Below are positions 1-11,074 of a stretch of DNA of 64,000 bases, one piece after another. Position numbers and translations under genes: made by a program. Location: contig MNCI01030879.1 of assembly GCA_015680685.1 (NCBI GenBank), positions 92,965 to 156,964 on the forward strand, written 5' to 3'. Numbering within the stretch: the stretch's first letter is position 1; each line of letters opens with the position of its first letter. Below the pieces are notes generated by a model. It was not told where the DNA came from, did no database searches, and was given only the letters and a program-made list of their open reading frames with translations. The stretch comes from Gnetum montanum. Lineage: Eukaryota > Streptophyta > Gnetopsida > Gnetales > Gnetaceae.

Positions 1-760
1 TATCAAATTATCAAAAAAATATTTTCTAATTATTCATGGATTTGTGTTAGAAATGTTGTAGAAACTTTTTGAGATCTTGTCATGTTGAAATACTAATTCA
101 TCCTTATAGTAGAATGAAAATTTATCTACAAGGGAAAAAATGAGGTGAATCATAGCCATTTGACTAAAGTAAACATTTTCAGGATGCAGGGATTGGCTAA
201 AATAATAGTAATGATTAAAAGAAAAATATGGGAATGGCTTCCTAATGAAAAAATAGTGTGAAAAACATATGGGTTTTTGCTATAACGTTAAAGATAGATG
301 GAAGATTTGATAAATATAAGATTAGGCTCCTTGCAAAAAGATTTCTTCAACAAGAAGGGGTCAACTACAAAGAAACATTTTACTACTATTGCAAGAATGA
401 AAACATTTAGACTCATGATTGCCATAGCAACAAGAAGACATTAGAGATTGTACTAGATTAATGTAAAGTCAACGTTTTTATATAGAAAATAAGAAGAGCA
501 TATATATATGAAGCAACTCAAAGGATTCATATTAGCTAAAGATGAACCATGGAGGTTAAAGAAAATCTTATATAAATTGAAATGAGCTTTTAGAACATGA
601 TATCAAATAATGGAGATATTCCTTAAGAACCATGGGTTTGTAAAATCAGTAAAAGATAAAAAAACTCTTTTGTTTGAAAAATAATAGATAACTATAAATA
701 TTACTAGCATTTTGTGTGAATGATATTCTAATCACTAGAAGAAGCCTACAAATCCTAGAT
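1..760 (+). pseudogene. Ty1/copia reverse transcriptase relic, upstream part
   Basis: This is decayed copia pol. Around 310-390 the text reads as the RT N-terminus (RLLAKRFLQQEGVNYKET), and near 505-585 pieces of YMKQ...KGFI and KKILYKLK follow, in shifting frames with many stops. In the family this enzyme copies the element RNA inside virus-like particles. The relic stops at 760, where element A begins, and resumes at 20316 after the duplicated TAGAT. It is the oldest layer of this nest. The first 120 bases are too decayed to read. The copia assignment is fairly sure; the lineage is not. Confidence 0.7.
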
Positions 761-1618
761 TGATGAGTTATGATTTTGTCAACTTCAATATTGGATTCGT
801 GATATTGGATCCCAAGCAATGATGTCAGATATCCAGTATTGTCTCTTCTGTGCTAGCCTATAAATACAACACTTGGGTGCATGTTGGGACATAGTTCTAG
901 TTTCAAATTTTAATTAGCTTTTTTTCCCCTAGATTCTTGATTTTCCATTCTATTGTTCCTAGTGCATGCTCGCAGTGTGATGTTTGTAATTGTACGATAT
1001 CATTATTTGAGTAACGTACTTGGACATGTTGCATGGCTGGAAATAAAGATCAAGATTACTTTTGTCATTGTAGCATCCACTTAGATTTATTAGTGCTTTT
1101 AGTTATTTAATTATTTCATATTTTCCTTAGCTAATGTTCCCATTTATTACTCTTTACGATTCCTATCATTAAGCAGGATGAGTACGACTAATCATGAACA
1201 TTTAAGTGTAACTACTTGGTAACTTAGCAGCATATCATTTGGTGAGCCCAATGATGTATGCTTGGTATTCCCAGTGGTAGTTACATGAAGTCCAAGGTGT
1301 GTGCAGATGATTAAGAATGGATACTCATCACATGTAGGCTAGTTTAGACTTTACTTTCCATCGTTACTTAGCTTAATTAATTAATTTCTTTATTGTCATT
1401 AGGAGCAGCATAGGATTAGACAACATCATCATGTGTCTCACTTTGGACTAAACCATACGTGACAAAGCTACCACTAGTCCAAGTGGGAAGACAATGAATT
1501 GTGATAAGAGCATAACGATTTAGATGTGCAACTAGTCCCATCCATGAAATTCAACCAGATTGTGCATGAATGCTTATGATTTGTATGGTTGGGCATAAGG
1601 GTACCTTGTTGCTCATCA
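761..1618 (+). repeat. Element A 5' LTR (858 bp)
   Basis: TGATGAGT...GCTCATCA termini. It has a TATAAATA box at 859-866 and an AATAAAG polyadenylation-type signal near 1043. The U3 carries GATATT/GATATC-type repeats at about 780-840. It is 44 bp shorter than the 3' copy, largely because that repeat array has contracted. Confidence 0.93.
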
Positions 1619-1619
1619 T

Positions 1620-1637
1620 TGGCACCGTTGCCAAGGA
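1620..1637 (+). other. Element A primer-binding site
   Basis: TGGCACCGTTGCCAAGGA starts two bases after the LTR. It matches the Athila-type site (TGGCGCCGTTGCCGGGGA), complementary to the 3' end of tRNA-Asp, with three differences that look like C-to-T or G-to-A decay. Confidence 0.88.
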
Positions 1638-1743
1638 TGGTGCTAGTTATCTAGATTAGTCATATCATACGCGATCTCTATAAATGCATTAATGATATAT
1701 CTTTCAGAAAATATTAAATCACATACATAATTAAGTAAGAACA

Positions 1744-4248
1744 ATGTTTCTTTCACAAGGAACCAATAGTGCATTATATGGTGAGAACATTCATTGGAGA
1801 ACCAAAAAGATATATGTTGAAGAAAGTTGGAGTGACCAATCTCATGTAGAGGCTTCATATGTTCATGATCACCTTGAAAACACTCAAAGACTACATTCAC
1901 CTAAGGCAGATAATCCTGGAGGAGATGAACTAAGTCCTGCACCAGAGAAGGCCTCAAGGCCTAGGACCTCCTCGAAATCTAGAAAAGATAAATTAAGGGA
2001 CCCTGGGGAACACCATAGAAGCCATGGCAATCCTTGAAGTTCCTCATCTTTCTCTCCTCCTTCAACATCTAATTATAACAAAGATGAATGTAGGTATGGA
2101 GATAAGGCTCCACTATAGGGTCGGAATAAAAATAAAACTTGAACCTGCAGGAACACTCAAGGTCATTAACATGAAAATGGGAAAAATCATCATAATCAAC
2201 CGAATAGAAATTTTCATCACAACATGATCGATGACGATAAACCTTTGTTGGCCACTAAGAGCATGACATAGATGATAGAGGTTGTTAAGATATCTCGCAG
2301 GCATTGCAAAGAGAGTTGCCTACCTAGGCTTGATATGACTAATATCCCTAAATTTGCAAGAGGCTATGATTCATATCCATAGCATCATTTATAAACCTTC
2401 CATGATGCTTGTGCCTTTTACAACATTGAAAGTGGGTGGCAAAAGCTTAAGCTCTTTCCTAGGATACTAATCGATAGAGCCGAAGTGCAATATAGATTGT
2501 TGAAACAAAATTTAATCCAATAGTGGTCCACAATGCTGGAACTCTTCAACGATAAATACCAAACCTATGCAAGGGTGTCCAACCTGAGGAGACAAATCCA
2601 AGGATGGAAGCAAGAAGAACATGAACCCTTGAACATGGCCTTAGATAGATATTATTCACTACTAAATTGATGCCTAGGCCATTTTTTGTTGGAGGAAAGG
2701 TAACTTTTTCACATCATTGATGGGCTTTGTAATGAAACAAGGAAGACCCTTGGGATGTATGCCCCAGGTTGATTATACAAGCTATGAATCCATCATATCT
2801 GAGAGCTAATTGAGTGTGTGGAAAAAGAAGAAGGAGAAATATGCAAATGGGAGAATGTTGAGAAAAATCATTGGGATCCACATTCCTAAAAGAAGCAGGT
2901 TCATATCTATGATAAGGAGAAAGAGGTTGCTCTTGATAAGGTGATCCCACAATGAATCTTGCTAATACAAAAGTCCATTGATGAACCTAAAGCAAAGTTT
3001 AATAGGATGTCAGAGTGGATATATGAAAAAGTTACAACTCTCGTAGAGATGGTAGAGAAGAAGGTAGCACAAAATAAACTAGGCAACTACTATAAACAGA
3101 GGAAGTAGTACTAAGAAATAGCTAGGCACACTTTTCGATAAATAGGAAAAATGGATGAAGAAAATGAGGCTATAGACTCAACCATAGATGAAGATAATGG
3201 ATGTGACATCTACATAGATGATCATTCAAAGGGCCATTGCCTAATTTTGTTGCATCTACATGAGTATTGGATAGGTGCCTTGAATCCGAAGTTTATACAA
3301 AAGCACATGCCCAGGAGATTTCCTTTTCCACATGGTAATGAAAGCTAGTTCCACAACCAATCGTACTATCCTAGGGGGACTTATTACCAACCTTAACACT
3401 ATCATCAGTAGTAGTGGAAATATCCATAGTCATGGGGGAGGCTGCCACCAAACCAACCCTATTCTTCCTATTAGCGGAAACCACATGGATATTATGTTCA
3501 ACATTGTATTTCTCCAACTAGTTCTATGTCCTCTACTTCAAATTGCCACTATCACTCTCCCAAGTACCATCAACCCATGACATCTCTTGAGGGATCACCA
3601 CCTTGTGCCTCTTACCAGCCATCCTATCCTCGATATTCTTGTACTCCACCTTCTCATGTGCCACCACCAGCAACACAAGAAGGTTCAACATGACAACATC
3701 AACAAATAAATGTCACTTGTGCTACAAATATGCATAGAAATGTGGATACCAATAGGTTCCCACTACAAACTTGGAAATGTCCTTTCTTTAGAAAAGGCCC
3801 CAAGTAGAAGTGCAACACTCATGGACCTACTACATCATTTGAACCAGCACAAAGCCAATCTAGTGCAATGCCTTCCCTTTCATAACCAATGTCCTTTATG
3901 CCTATGTAAGGGCCACCATCCATCATTTCTCTAACATCCAATTGACATAATGAATCTAGTAGTGTGGGGAGACAAACAAATCCATGCATACTATATCATG
4001 ATCAAGGGTGCAATTGTGGGCTAGACACCTGCAACATTAACACAACTCATACCCTGACCCACCATATGTTTAACAACCAAGTGTGTGACCAACATCTTAT
4101 CTACACAACTGCCACTAAACCAAGAGACACCCAGTGGCTTGAGAATGAACAGTTATCAATGTTTTAGACATGCATAGATCCTACCTATCCACTTATTAAT
4201 TCTTGCCATGGCCAAATGCTTAATCATGGGGAAAACCCCCTATTCTAA
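1744..4248 (+). pseudogene. Element A gag (gag-only type)
   Basis: One reading frame runs from ATG 1744 to TAA 4246-4248 (835 codons). It is broken by many stops but I see no frameshift. Gag would form the particle shell around the RNA. The retrotransposon gag core is at about 2320-2660 (RLDMTNIPKFARGYDS, AFYNIESGWQKLKLFP, TMLELFNDKYQTYARV). A degraded form of the family's Cys/His motif lies near 3200-3240, followed by a Tyr/Pro/Gln/Ser-rich tail. The end (NPC... near 3980, then DPTYPLINSCHGQMLNHG, NPLF, stop) replaces the protease seen in B and D and is shared with element G. The start is the first in-frame ATG after the leader. Confidence 0.82.
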
Positions 4249-4746
4249 TCTTTAGGATTAATAAGTATTTTTCATCTTTTTATTTTACAATTTTTTATCA
4301 TTTTCTTATTTCTTGATACACTTTTTCCTATCCTTTTCAATTTTTTCCATTTGTTTTTTTCATTTTCGTTATTATGTAATCTCACTTGTGAATAACATGA
4401 TCATGTAGCCCATTGAGGTGAGATTTTCTCTTTGTTGTCGAGTCATGAGGAATTGATTATTTTAGTAGTGAGACCACGTCATCCATCCACACATTCCATT
4501 AATAAGAGGTTCTTACCTTGGTCATAATGATATTCCTTTTCATCATCTAACCCAAAAAATCAATTCATAATCATTGTGTTCAGGTAGAAGAGTGAAGAAC
4601 CAAGGGGGAATGTGAAGGGTGTGACCTCAAGGGGATTTGTGGATTCTCTTTGGCCACTTCAGTATGTTTTATCATGTTACTTTGGTTGTAATTATATCCT
4701 TGTAGATCTAACAAAAAATGAAAGTAAGAGTAAAATCAAAGGGTAC
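4249..4746 (+). other. Element A 3' noncoding region, part 1
   Basis: AT-rich and non-coding in all frames. It contains the family block GGGTGTGACCTCAAGGGGAT at 4617-4636, also present in B, D, F and G. It runs directly from the gag stop, so the whole of pol is absent. Element B is inserted at 4747 and the region resumes at 15107. Confidence 0.75.
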
Positions 4747-5689
4747 TGATGAAGTGTCAAAAGTCAATGCGTCAATTGGGCCGCATATATGCGGCCGCGT
4801 CAACGCGGGCCTGTCGATGTAGCCACCCTATGTTGACATGGCCCTGTTTACACAACCACCCTTCCCGGCCTATAAATATGAGGGCCTTCTGCTGCATTTA
4901 GGCATCTTTTGAGTAGTGATAGCGAAGCTCTTGCAATTTGCTCCCGCAAGAGATAGAATATTTTCCAAGTGCCCGCAGTAGGTGTATGAAAAGCAATCAG
5001 ATCTTTATTCGAGCATTGATGTATTTGAGCCCATTGGTGTGACGACAATAAAGACAAACTGTTCATGCAATCCTTGCAGCATTTGGACTTATTTTTTTCA
5101 TGCATTTAATAGTTTAAAATGTTTATGATTTATTAATTACTTATTGATTTAATAGTTTAATATGTTATGATTTATTAGTTACTTGTTGATTACTTATGTT
5201 TTCGTTATTACGATTTCAATCGTTATTGTTCATTTGTAGTCCAGTAAAGACATAAGTACAACCATCTTGAATGTAATCCAAATGCTTGTTAAGCCCAGTG
5301 ACCCTTAACGTCTGGTAACCCAGCAGTGTTAGGAAATGCTCAGAACATGCTCGGAAGATGGGACCAGATACTTATGCTAGGAGTAGTTAGAATACAAACT
5401 AGGATAATTAGAGATTAGATTATAGTTTATTCCTTACCTTTCATACTTCAATTAATCTCTGAAAAAGATAATTAAAAATATATAAAAATCATTAGCCTTA
5501 GTCTCACTTAACCAACGTAATAGAACTTCACAAGTGAGGTTAGGATGACAACGACCGTTCCAACCCAAGGTTTCATGGGTTAGAAGTCTGGTGTATGTTA
5601 AGTGCTTACAGTCTACGGATTTCGACCGAGTCGTGCGTGAACGCTCATGATTCATATGGTTGGGCGTAGGGATACCTAGCTGCTCATCA
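4747..5689 (+). repeat. Element B 5' LTR (943 bp)
   Basis: The U3 has GTATAC-like and TCGATGTAG motifs at about 4779-4850, a TATAAATA box at 4871-4878 and AATAAAG near 5047. The 3' copy keeps CG where this copy often has TG or CA (for example ACGTCGACGTGG against ATGTTGACATGG), the mark of methylated-cytosine decay. Confidence 0.94.
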
Positions 5690-5690
5690 T

Positions 5691-5708
5691 TAGCGCCGTT
5701 GCTGGGGA
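5691..5708 (+). other. Element B primer-binding site
   Basis: TAGCGCCGTTGCTGGGGA, two mismatches from the tRNA-Asp-complementary Athila-type site and the best-preserved of the five in the window. Confidence 0.9.
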
Positions 5709-5846
5709 CTGTTAGTCTTACATGCGTTATTTGACTTTAGTGAAATTATCATTTAAGTCGTTGGATTAGACCCAGGATAGAAATATTTTCGCACACTAGA
5801 CGAACTTAAGTTAATCATAAGGTACACCTATTATATGGACCATCTA

Positions 5847-8800
5847 ATGTCCAACATGGCTTCTCACAAGAGAGATGCATTTGAACCACCGGTGCTGCAA
5901 GAATGTCGGGTGGTATACAAACATTCTGATGAATATGTCCCTAATTTCACATTCATCCTACATTAGGATGAACATCTTTGATGGCGGAACATGGAGGGTA
6001 GCATCGTGCTATTTCCCAATCAAGTAGCTCCTACGATGCTATATCAAAATCTGGGCAGAATGGGCATCCAGGACCGAGTGGCGGAGTATGTCATGGAGGA
6101 CCATGACTACCGGGACTATCATCCCACAGAAGCTCAATAGACAAGGGATCAACAGCAGGCTGAGAGATATGAACAACAGAAGGGGAAACACTTCAGTAAC
6201 CCCTTATTCTTGCAAGGGCCGCAAGACGATGGAGATCCCGTATTTCATGATACTCATTCAACCGAACTTCACCTGGGGCCGCAGATCCTCTAGTCAGTTA
6301 TCCAGAACCAACCTCCAAGTGACCACGATCCTCAAGGGGATGGTGGATCACGAAGCAAAGTTGGAGGAGATGACCGTGGTCATTACCAGGGTAGATGGGG
6401 AGATCGACGTCGAAGCGGTGGCGATGCCTCTCCTTCTTCTTTGTCCTTCCCCTCTCCTTCACCTTCATCTAGCTTAGGTTTTGAGCATCAAAAGGAAAGG
6501 TTGGAGAGAAAGGATGATGGTAAGCAGGTTTGAGCGGGGAAACACGAGGAAGCACACAACCAATCGCGTGGCCCTCGCTAGCATGAAAGAAGGGGTAGCA
6601 GAAATCGTCACAGACGTCATAGTCCTCGATAGGACTATGATTCAGATGAGCTGTTGTTAGCTACTTGGAGCATGCTCCACATTGTAGAGGCAGTTCACAT
6701 TCCAAGTAGGCACATGAAGGATAGTTGAATCAAGCATATTGACATGAACAACATCCCTAGATTTGAATGGGGATACAACTATGATCCACAGACCCACTTG
6801 CAGGCATTCCATGATGCCTGCACCCTGCAAAATATTGATAACGATTGGCAACAGTTGAAGCTGTTTCCCCGAACACTCATCAAAGAAGTCGAAAGTTGGT
6901 ATCGGTCCTTGGAGCTGGAATCAATTAGAAGATGGAGTACGATGCTTGAAATCTTTAATGAAAAATATCAAACGTACTCTAGAGTGGCGAATCTGAGACG
7001 GTAGATCCAAGGTTGGAAACAAGGGAATCATGAACCCTTGGATACCACCATGAGCAGGTATTACTCACTATTGCATCAGTGCCCTGTTCATGGTTACTCT
7101 CAGCGGGCACAGCTTCACCACATTATTGATGGGCTCCGTTTTGAAATGAGAAAGACCCTTGGTGTCTACACCAAGGGATGGCTATCGAAGCTAAGGGCCC
7201 ATTAGTTGCAGTACCTTATTGATCAGGTGGCCAAAGAGGAAGGAGAACTCAGAAAAAAGGAGAGTGTTGAAGAATTTAACCGGGATCCTTCCCTTAGAAA
7301 AAGGGAGGTCTAATTTTGTGATGAGGACGAAGAGTTACCACTGGAAGCAGCGGTGAACCGGAAGACTTTGCTGTTACAAAATTTTGCATCTGAAATATTG
7401 GCAAAGGTGGATAAAATGTGGGAATCTTTGGATGAGAAATTCCAAAGTGTATTGAAAATTATAGAAGAGTCCAAAGAGTAGGGTAGTGACCGTGATCGGC
7501 GTAGGAAGAAGGGAGCTAAACGTACCCAACACAAAGGTAAGGGGAAAGTTGCTGCAATAGAACATGTTGCAGACTCTGACACCGAGGAGGACGATGGATG
7601 CGGCGTATGCCAATATGAACATCCTAAGGGATGTTGTCATGTGATGTCCCACCTTCAAGAGTCTGGGGTCTATGCCTTGAACCCTTGTTTGGCGCAGAGG
7701 CAGGCACCCCGAAGGTTGCCTTATCCACAAGGTAACCCCAGGCGATTCTACCAGCAGCAACAAGGATATTATCCAAGTGGAACGCCTCCACAACCGTACG
7801 AGTATTTTCAATAGTGGCAGCAACCACAAGTGTGGGGGATGCCACCTCCAAGGCAGAAGTACCCTTACAAGCAGCCAGATCCTTATGGGTACTATGTTTA
7901 GTAGCCCGTCTCTCCAAGAGAGTCTTCTAGTCACGTGGCCTTTCCCAGTTACTACCATCCCCCTGAATATTTCAGACATCCATCTCCATCATGCAGGGGG
8001 ACAAATCCACACCTCTTCTTCCCTCCATCACCTTCTTTTGCCACTCCTCCACATCATCACTCTCAGTTGCCACCTGCTCCATCCATTCAGGGAGAAATAC
8101 CTCCACAGCCACAACAACGAAGCACTATGAGGGCTGTGAATTTACAACCGGCACCTAGGCCTAGTGGACTGGAATCCAAGCCATGTAAACGCCCTTTCTT
8201 CAAGCCCAAAAATCCGAACACACCCTCACCTACGCTTGTGGCGAGTGCCTCAGAACCTACCAACACCTCTATCATCATACCACCTAAGCAGTCATCCGCT
8301 CCATCGCAATCCAACATCCAGAAGGTCATGCTCACACATGCCATGACCGACTGGATCAAAGCAGGTTCTCTTCCCCAAAAATTGACAGATCTGGGAAGCC
8401 CCCTAATCTATCTTTAGGTGGTTGGGAACGAGTCATGCAAAGCTCTTCTGGACTTAGGGTCAGGGGTTAATTTAATCTCTCATGATATGTACAAGAACTA
8501 GAACCTACCCCCACTAAAGAAGAGTAATATTCGGCTCGAGTTAGCAGATCAATCCATCACCGTTCCTTTGGGTTTGGTGGAGGACATTGTGACCACCATT
8601 TGTGGGTGGTCCTACCCTGCTGACTTCCTGGTCATCTGCATGGAAAACTGTAAGGGAAACTTCCCAATCATCATGGGAAGAGCTTGGCTAAGCATGGTGG
8701 ATGCACGATTAGGACTCCAAGATCTGTCCCTGGAAATTTCAAAGGAAAATCCTTCTGGGAAGATCAAGAAGAAAAGAGTTCCATGCATCGCGTACAGTGA

Positions 8801-9280
8801 CTCGGGGTGCAACTGTGTGCAGCAGTTATGGTACACTAAGCAGACATCCATTCAAGCATATAGTCGGTGTACCGAGGACTCTCCAATTCAACAGTGCCTG
8901 TACATAGCAGCCACTAACCAAGAAGGCACCCAGTAGTTGACAGTTGATCCTGCTAGCAGCACAATATGCATGGAACCGTTTGAGGGGCTAGTGCAAGCCT
9001 ATATTGATAGCATGGATGTGATGGAGGATATTCATCAACAGACCTCCATCGTGGATGACTTTGATGACTGGGGAAAGCTAGAGATCCCTAAGAGCTTCAA
9101 GCAAGAGCCCCTTGAGCTAAAATCCCTACTGGCTCACTTAGAGTATGAATTCTTGCAAAATGGCAAGCCGGTAATTATCAATGCTACCCTTACTCTTGAA
9201 TAGAAATAGAGGTTGCTGGTGATGGTAAACAAATGGGTTGCTGCATTTGCATGGTCTTATCCTGAGTTGATTGGCATGGT
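5847..9280 (+). pseudogene. Element B gag-protease
   Basis: One frame from ATG 5847 to about 9280, interrupted by stops only. The N-terminus (DEYVPNFTFILH near 5930) matches D and F. The gag core is at 6744-7150 (MNNIPRFEWGYNYDP, QLKLFPRTLIKEVESWY). A Cys/His motif, CGVCQYEHPKGCC, lies near 7600-7640, then a Tyr/Pro/Gln-rich tract to about 8160. The protease follows at about 8330-8800: LLDLGSGVNLIS (DLG for the usual DSG), then VPLGLVEDIVTTICGW and IIMGRAWLS. The frame ends at SYPEL, the linker that precedes RT in D; RT is deleted. Gag builds the particle and the protease cuts the polyprotein. Confidence 0.87.
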
Positions 9281-10611
9281 CAGTTTTTGTTATGATGGGT
9301 ACTGTAATCATCTTCCTGGTTATCTAGTTTTCGCCCTTGCATGGTTGTCCTTGGATTTTATGACATTTCCACCTCATAAACTCGGTAGTGAGTCCACATC
9401 ATTCACCCATTCACCATTCCATTGTTTTCCTTTTGTTGCAAACATGAAACCCCTTCACTTAACAAACATTTTAATAAATGTGTGACTTGTGTAGTTCCCC
9501 AACTGAGGGAAGACCCACTGGTTTGCCTCGGGTGTGAATTCAAGGGAAATGCTTTATTCGTTGTTCCATTTTATTCCCTAGGTTGCTGGTGTGTCCTTAC
9601 GGATTTCCTACCACTCCAAGTCTCTCTCCATGGAAGTTTTGGGTAGTTCAACCTTGCATGGTGTGGTCCTCGCAAAAAAGAAAAAGAAAAAATAAAAAAG
9701 AGAAGATGCAAAACCAAAATAAACAAATAAAATGAGGATTCAAAGCACACCCCTTAGTCAGATGCATGCACACATGCATGGGTCTTCGCATGGTGTGGTT
9801 CCCCCGCACAAAAAAAAATATCGTGGTGGGAATTCAAAGCACACCCCTTAGACCGCCTCTCATAAGCTACACGTACTCGTTATGGGACTTCCTTGGTCCC
9901 CTCTAACTTTGTCATGTTTCACTTTCCTCTTCTCACGTTCCCTGGAGTGGTGGTTTTCTATGGGGTCATTCTTGTTTCCTTGGGGATGGTTGGGACTTCA
10001 TCTATCATTGCGAGGTCACTATTTGTGGATGGTTTTGGGTCGATCTCAGGAAAGGTTCTACCAGGTCACTTAACCATGCTTGCACATGGGGTTTCCTATG
10101 ATCAACACTTGGATTTTCCATTCTCTCCTCTCCGCTCTTCCCACTTCTCTCCGTTCTCACCTCACTGCCCTTTTTATGTTTTGTGGGTTCGTCATGTTTT
10201 CTGTTGGTCTCTCATGCCTTGGTGGGTTTCTTTTGGTTTGGGGTCTTTACTAGTCAACACCACTTATCACCACCTGGGCCCATGGACCCTGGTGTTGAGG
10301 GTATGTAGGGGCTATACAGCTATTGCCTGCTTTGGGGAGGACCCACCTACATATTCCTAGTTTTTCCTGTTCAGTCTCCAACCCGTTGGATTTTTGGGTT
10401 GATTGTTTTTCATGTCCCATCATTCGATTTCATCCTCGCTTGAGTTCTTTTTTGCTCCCGTTCTCCAATTTTGTCTCTTTTTCATGCTCTAATTCCTTCC
10501 TCTTGTCTTTAGCCATGATCGGGCCTTTTCTACACTTCAATCACCTCAATTTGGCTTTCCAAATTTTTCATTTCGGGTGTTTTTTGGGTTGATCAACGTT
10601 GGTCTTCGGGT
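9281..10611 (+). other. Element B 3' noncoding region with conserved and duplicated blocks
   Basis: No convincing gene. It carries the family blocks GGTGTGAATTCAAGGG (9531-9546), GCATGGTGTGG (twice, 9658 and 9788), TTCAAAGCACACCCCTTAG (twice, about 9740 and 9832) and TGCTTTGGGGAGGACCCA (10328-10345). The paired blocks show a local duplication of about 100-130 bp between roughly 9650 and 9860. Hydrophobic ORFs here (9882-10360) are not kept in the aligned region of D. Confidence 0.7.
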
Positions 10612-10700
10612 GAATAGTGCTACATATACGGGGCCGCGTATACGCAGCCACTGTGTATACATGGCCCCGTCGATGTAGTGCCCAACCCCTATATATACCC
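10612..10700 (+). promoter_or_regulatory. Element B internal U3-like promoter segment
   Basis: CATATACGGGG...CGTATACGCAG, then ATGGCCCCGTCGATGTAG and TATATATA at 10690-10697. The first motif matches the element's own LTR U3 (14199-14226) almost base for base over 27 bp, and CGTCGAYGTAG and GGCCCCGT recur in both. The TATA lies about 385 bp before the aORF ATG, so it could start an mRNA for that gene. Promoter activity is inferred. Confidence 0.6.
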
Positions 10701-10799
10701 CACTGCACTTCTTCATTTTTCATCATTTGGAGTCCAAATTGAGGGGAATTTTTGCCGCTTTTTCTGCCTAACCCTTCCCAATGCACCTACATTCCATCG

Positions 10800-10872
10800 N
10801 NNNNNNNNNNNNNNNNNNNNNNNNNNNNNNNNNNNNNNNNNNNNNNNNNNNNNNNNNNNNNNNNNNNNNNNN
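10800..10872. other. Assembly gap (73 N) in element B
   Basis: A run of N lies between the promoter-like segment and the mini-intron. A G-rich stretch and a short TTAA microsatellite (about 10896-10913) follow. The missing bases belong to the predicted 5' leader of aORF. Confidence 0.99.
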
Positions 10873-11014
10873 GGGGGGTGGTGCCCTTGTGTAATTAATT
10901 AATTAATTAATTAGTTTTTAATTATAAAACCTTTGGCCCTAACCCCTAACTTAACACTCCGGGAGACTTAACGGTGTGCCTGTGCCATTAACATAACTTG
11001 GTCAAACTAAAAAG

Positions 11015-11074
11015 GTATATATAGATCATTTTAGGCTATAACTTAGTCTAACAGATGGTTATGTTTGTTTTCAG
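11015..11074 (+). other. Element B putative 60-bp mini-intron before aORF
   Basis: Donor AAAG|GTATAT and acceptor TTGTTTTCAG|ATGG, the acceptor ending exactly at the aORF start. A has the same arrangement (65 bp), and D and G have it at 60 bp each. The length is near the lower limit for plant introns. No RNA evidence is available here. Confidence 0.6.

Noticed and set aside
7374-7979. 201-codon ORF on the minus strand
   Set aside because: Antisense to the Gag Cys/His and Tyr/Pro-rich region of element B; low-complexity shadow.
9893-10360. 155-codon hydrophobic ORF in element B, possible membrane or envelope-like protein
   Set aside because: The aligned 3' region of D has stops and indels here and keeps only short non-coding blocks. 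The ORF overlaps another frame of the same size class, so it looks like chance.
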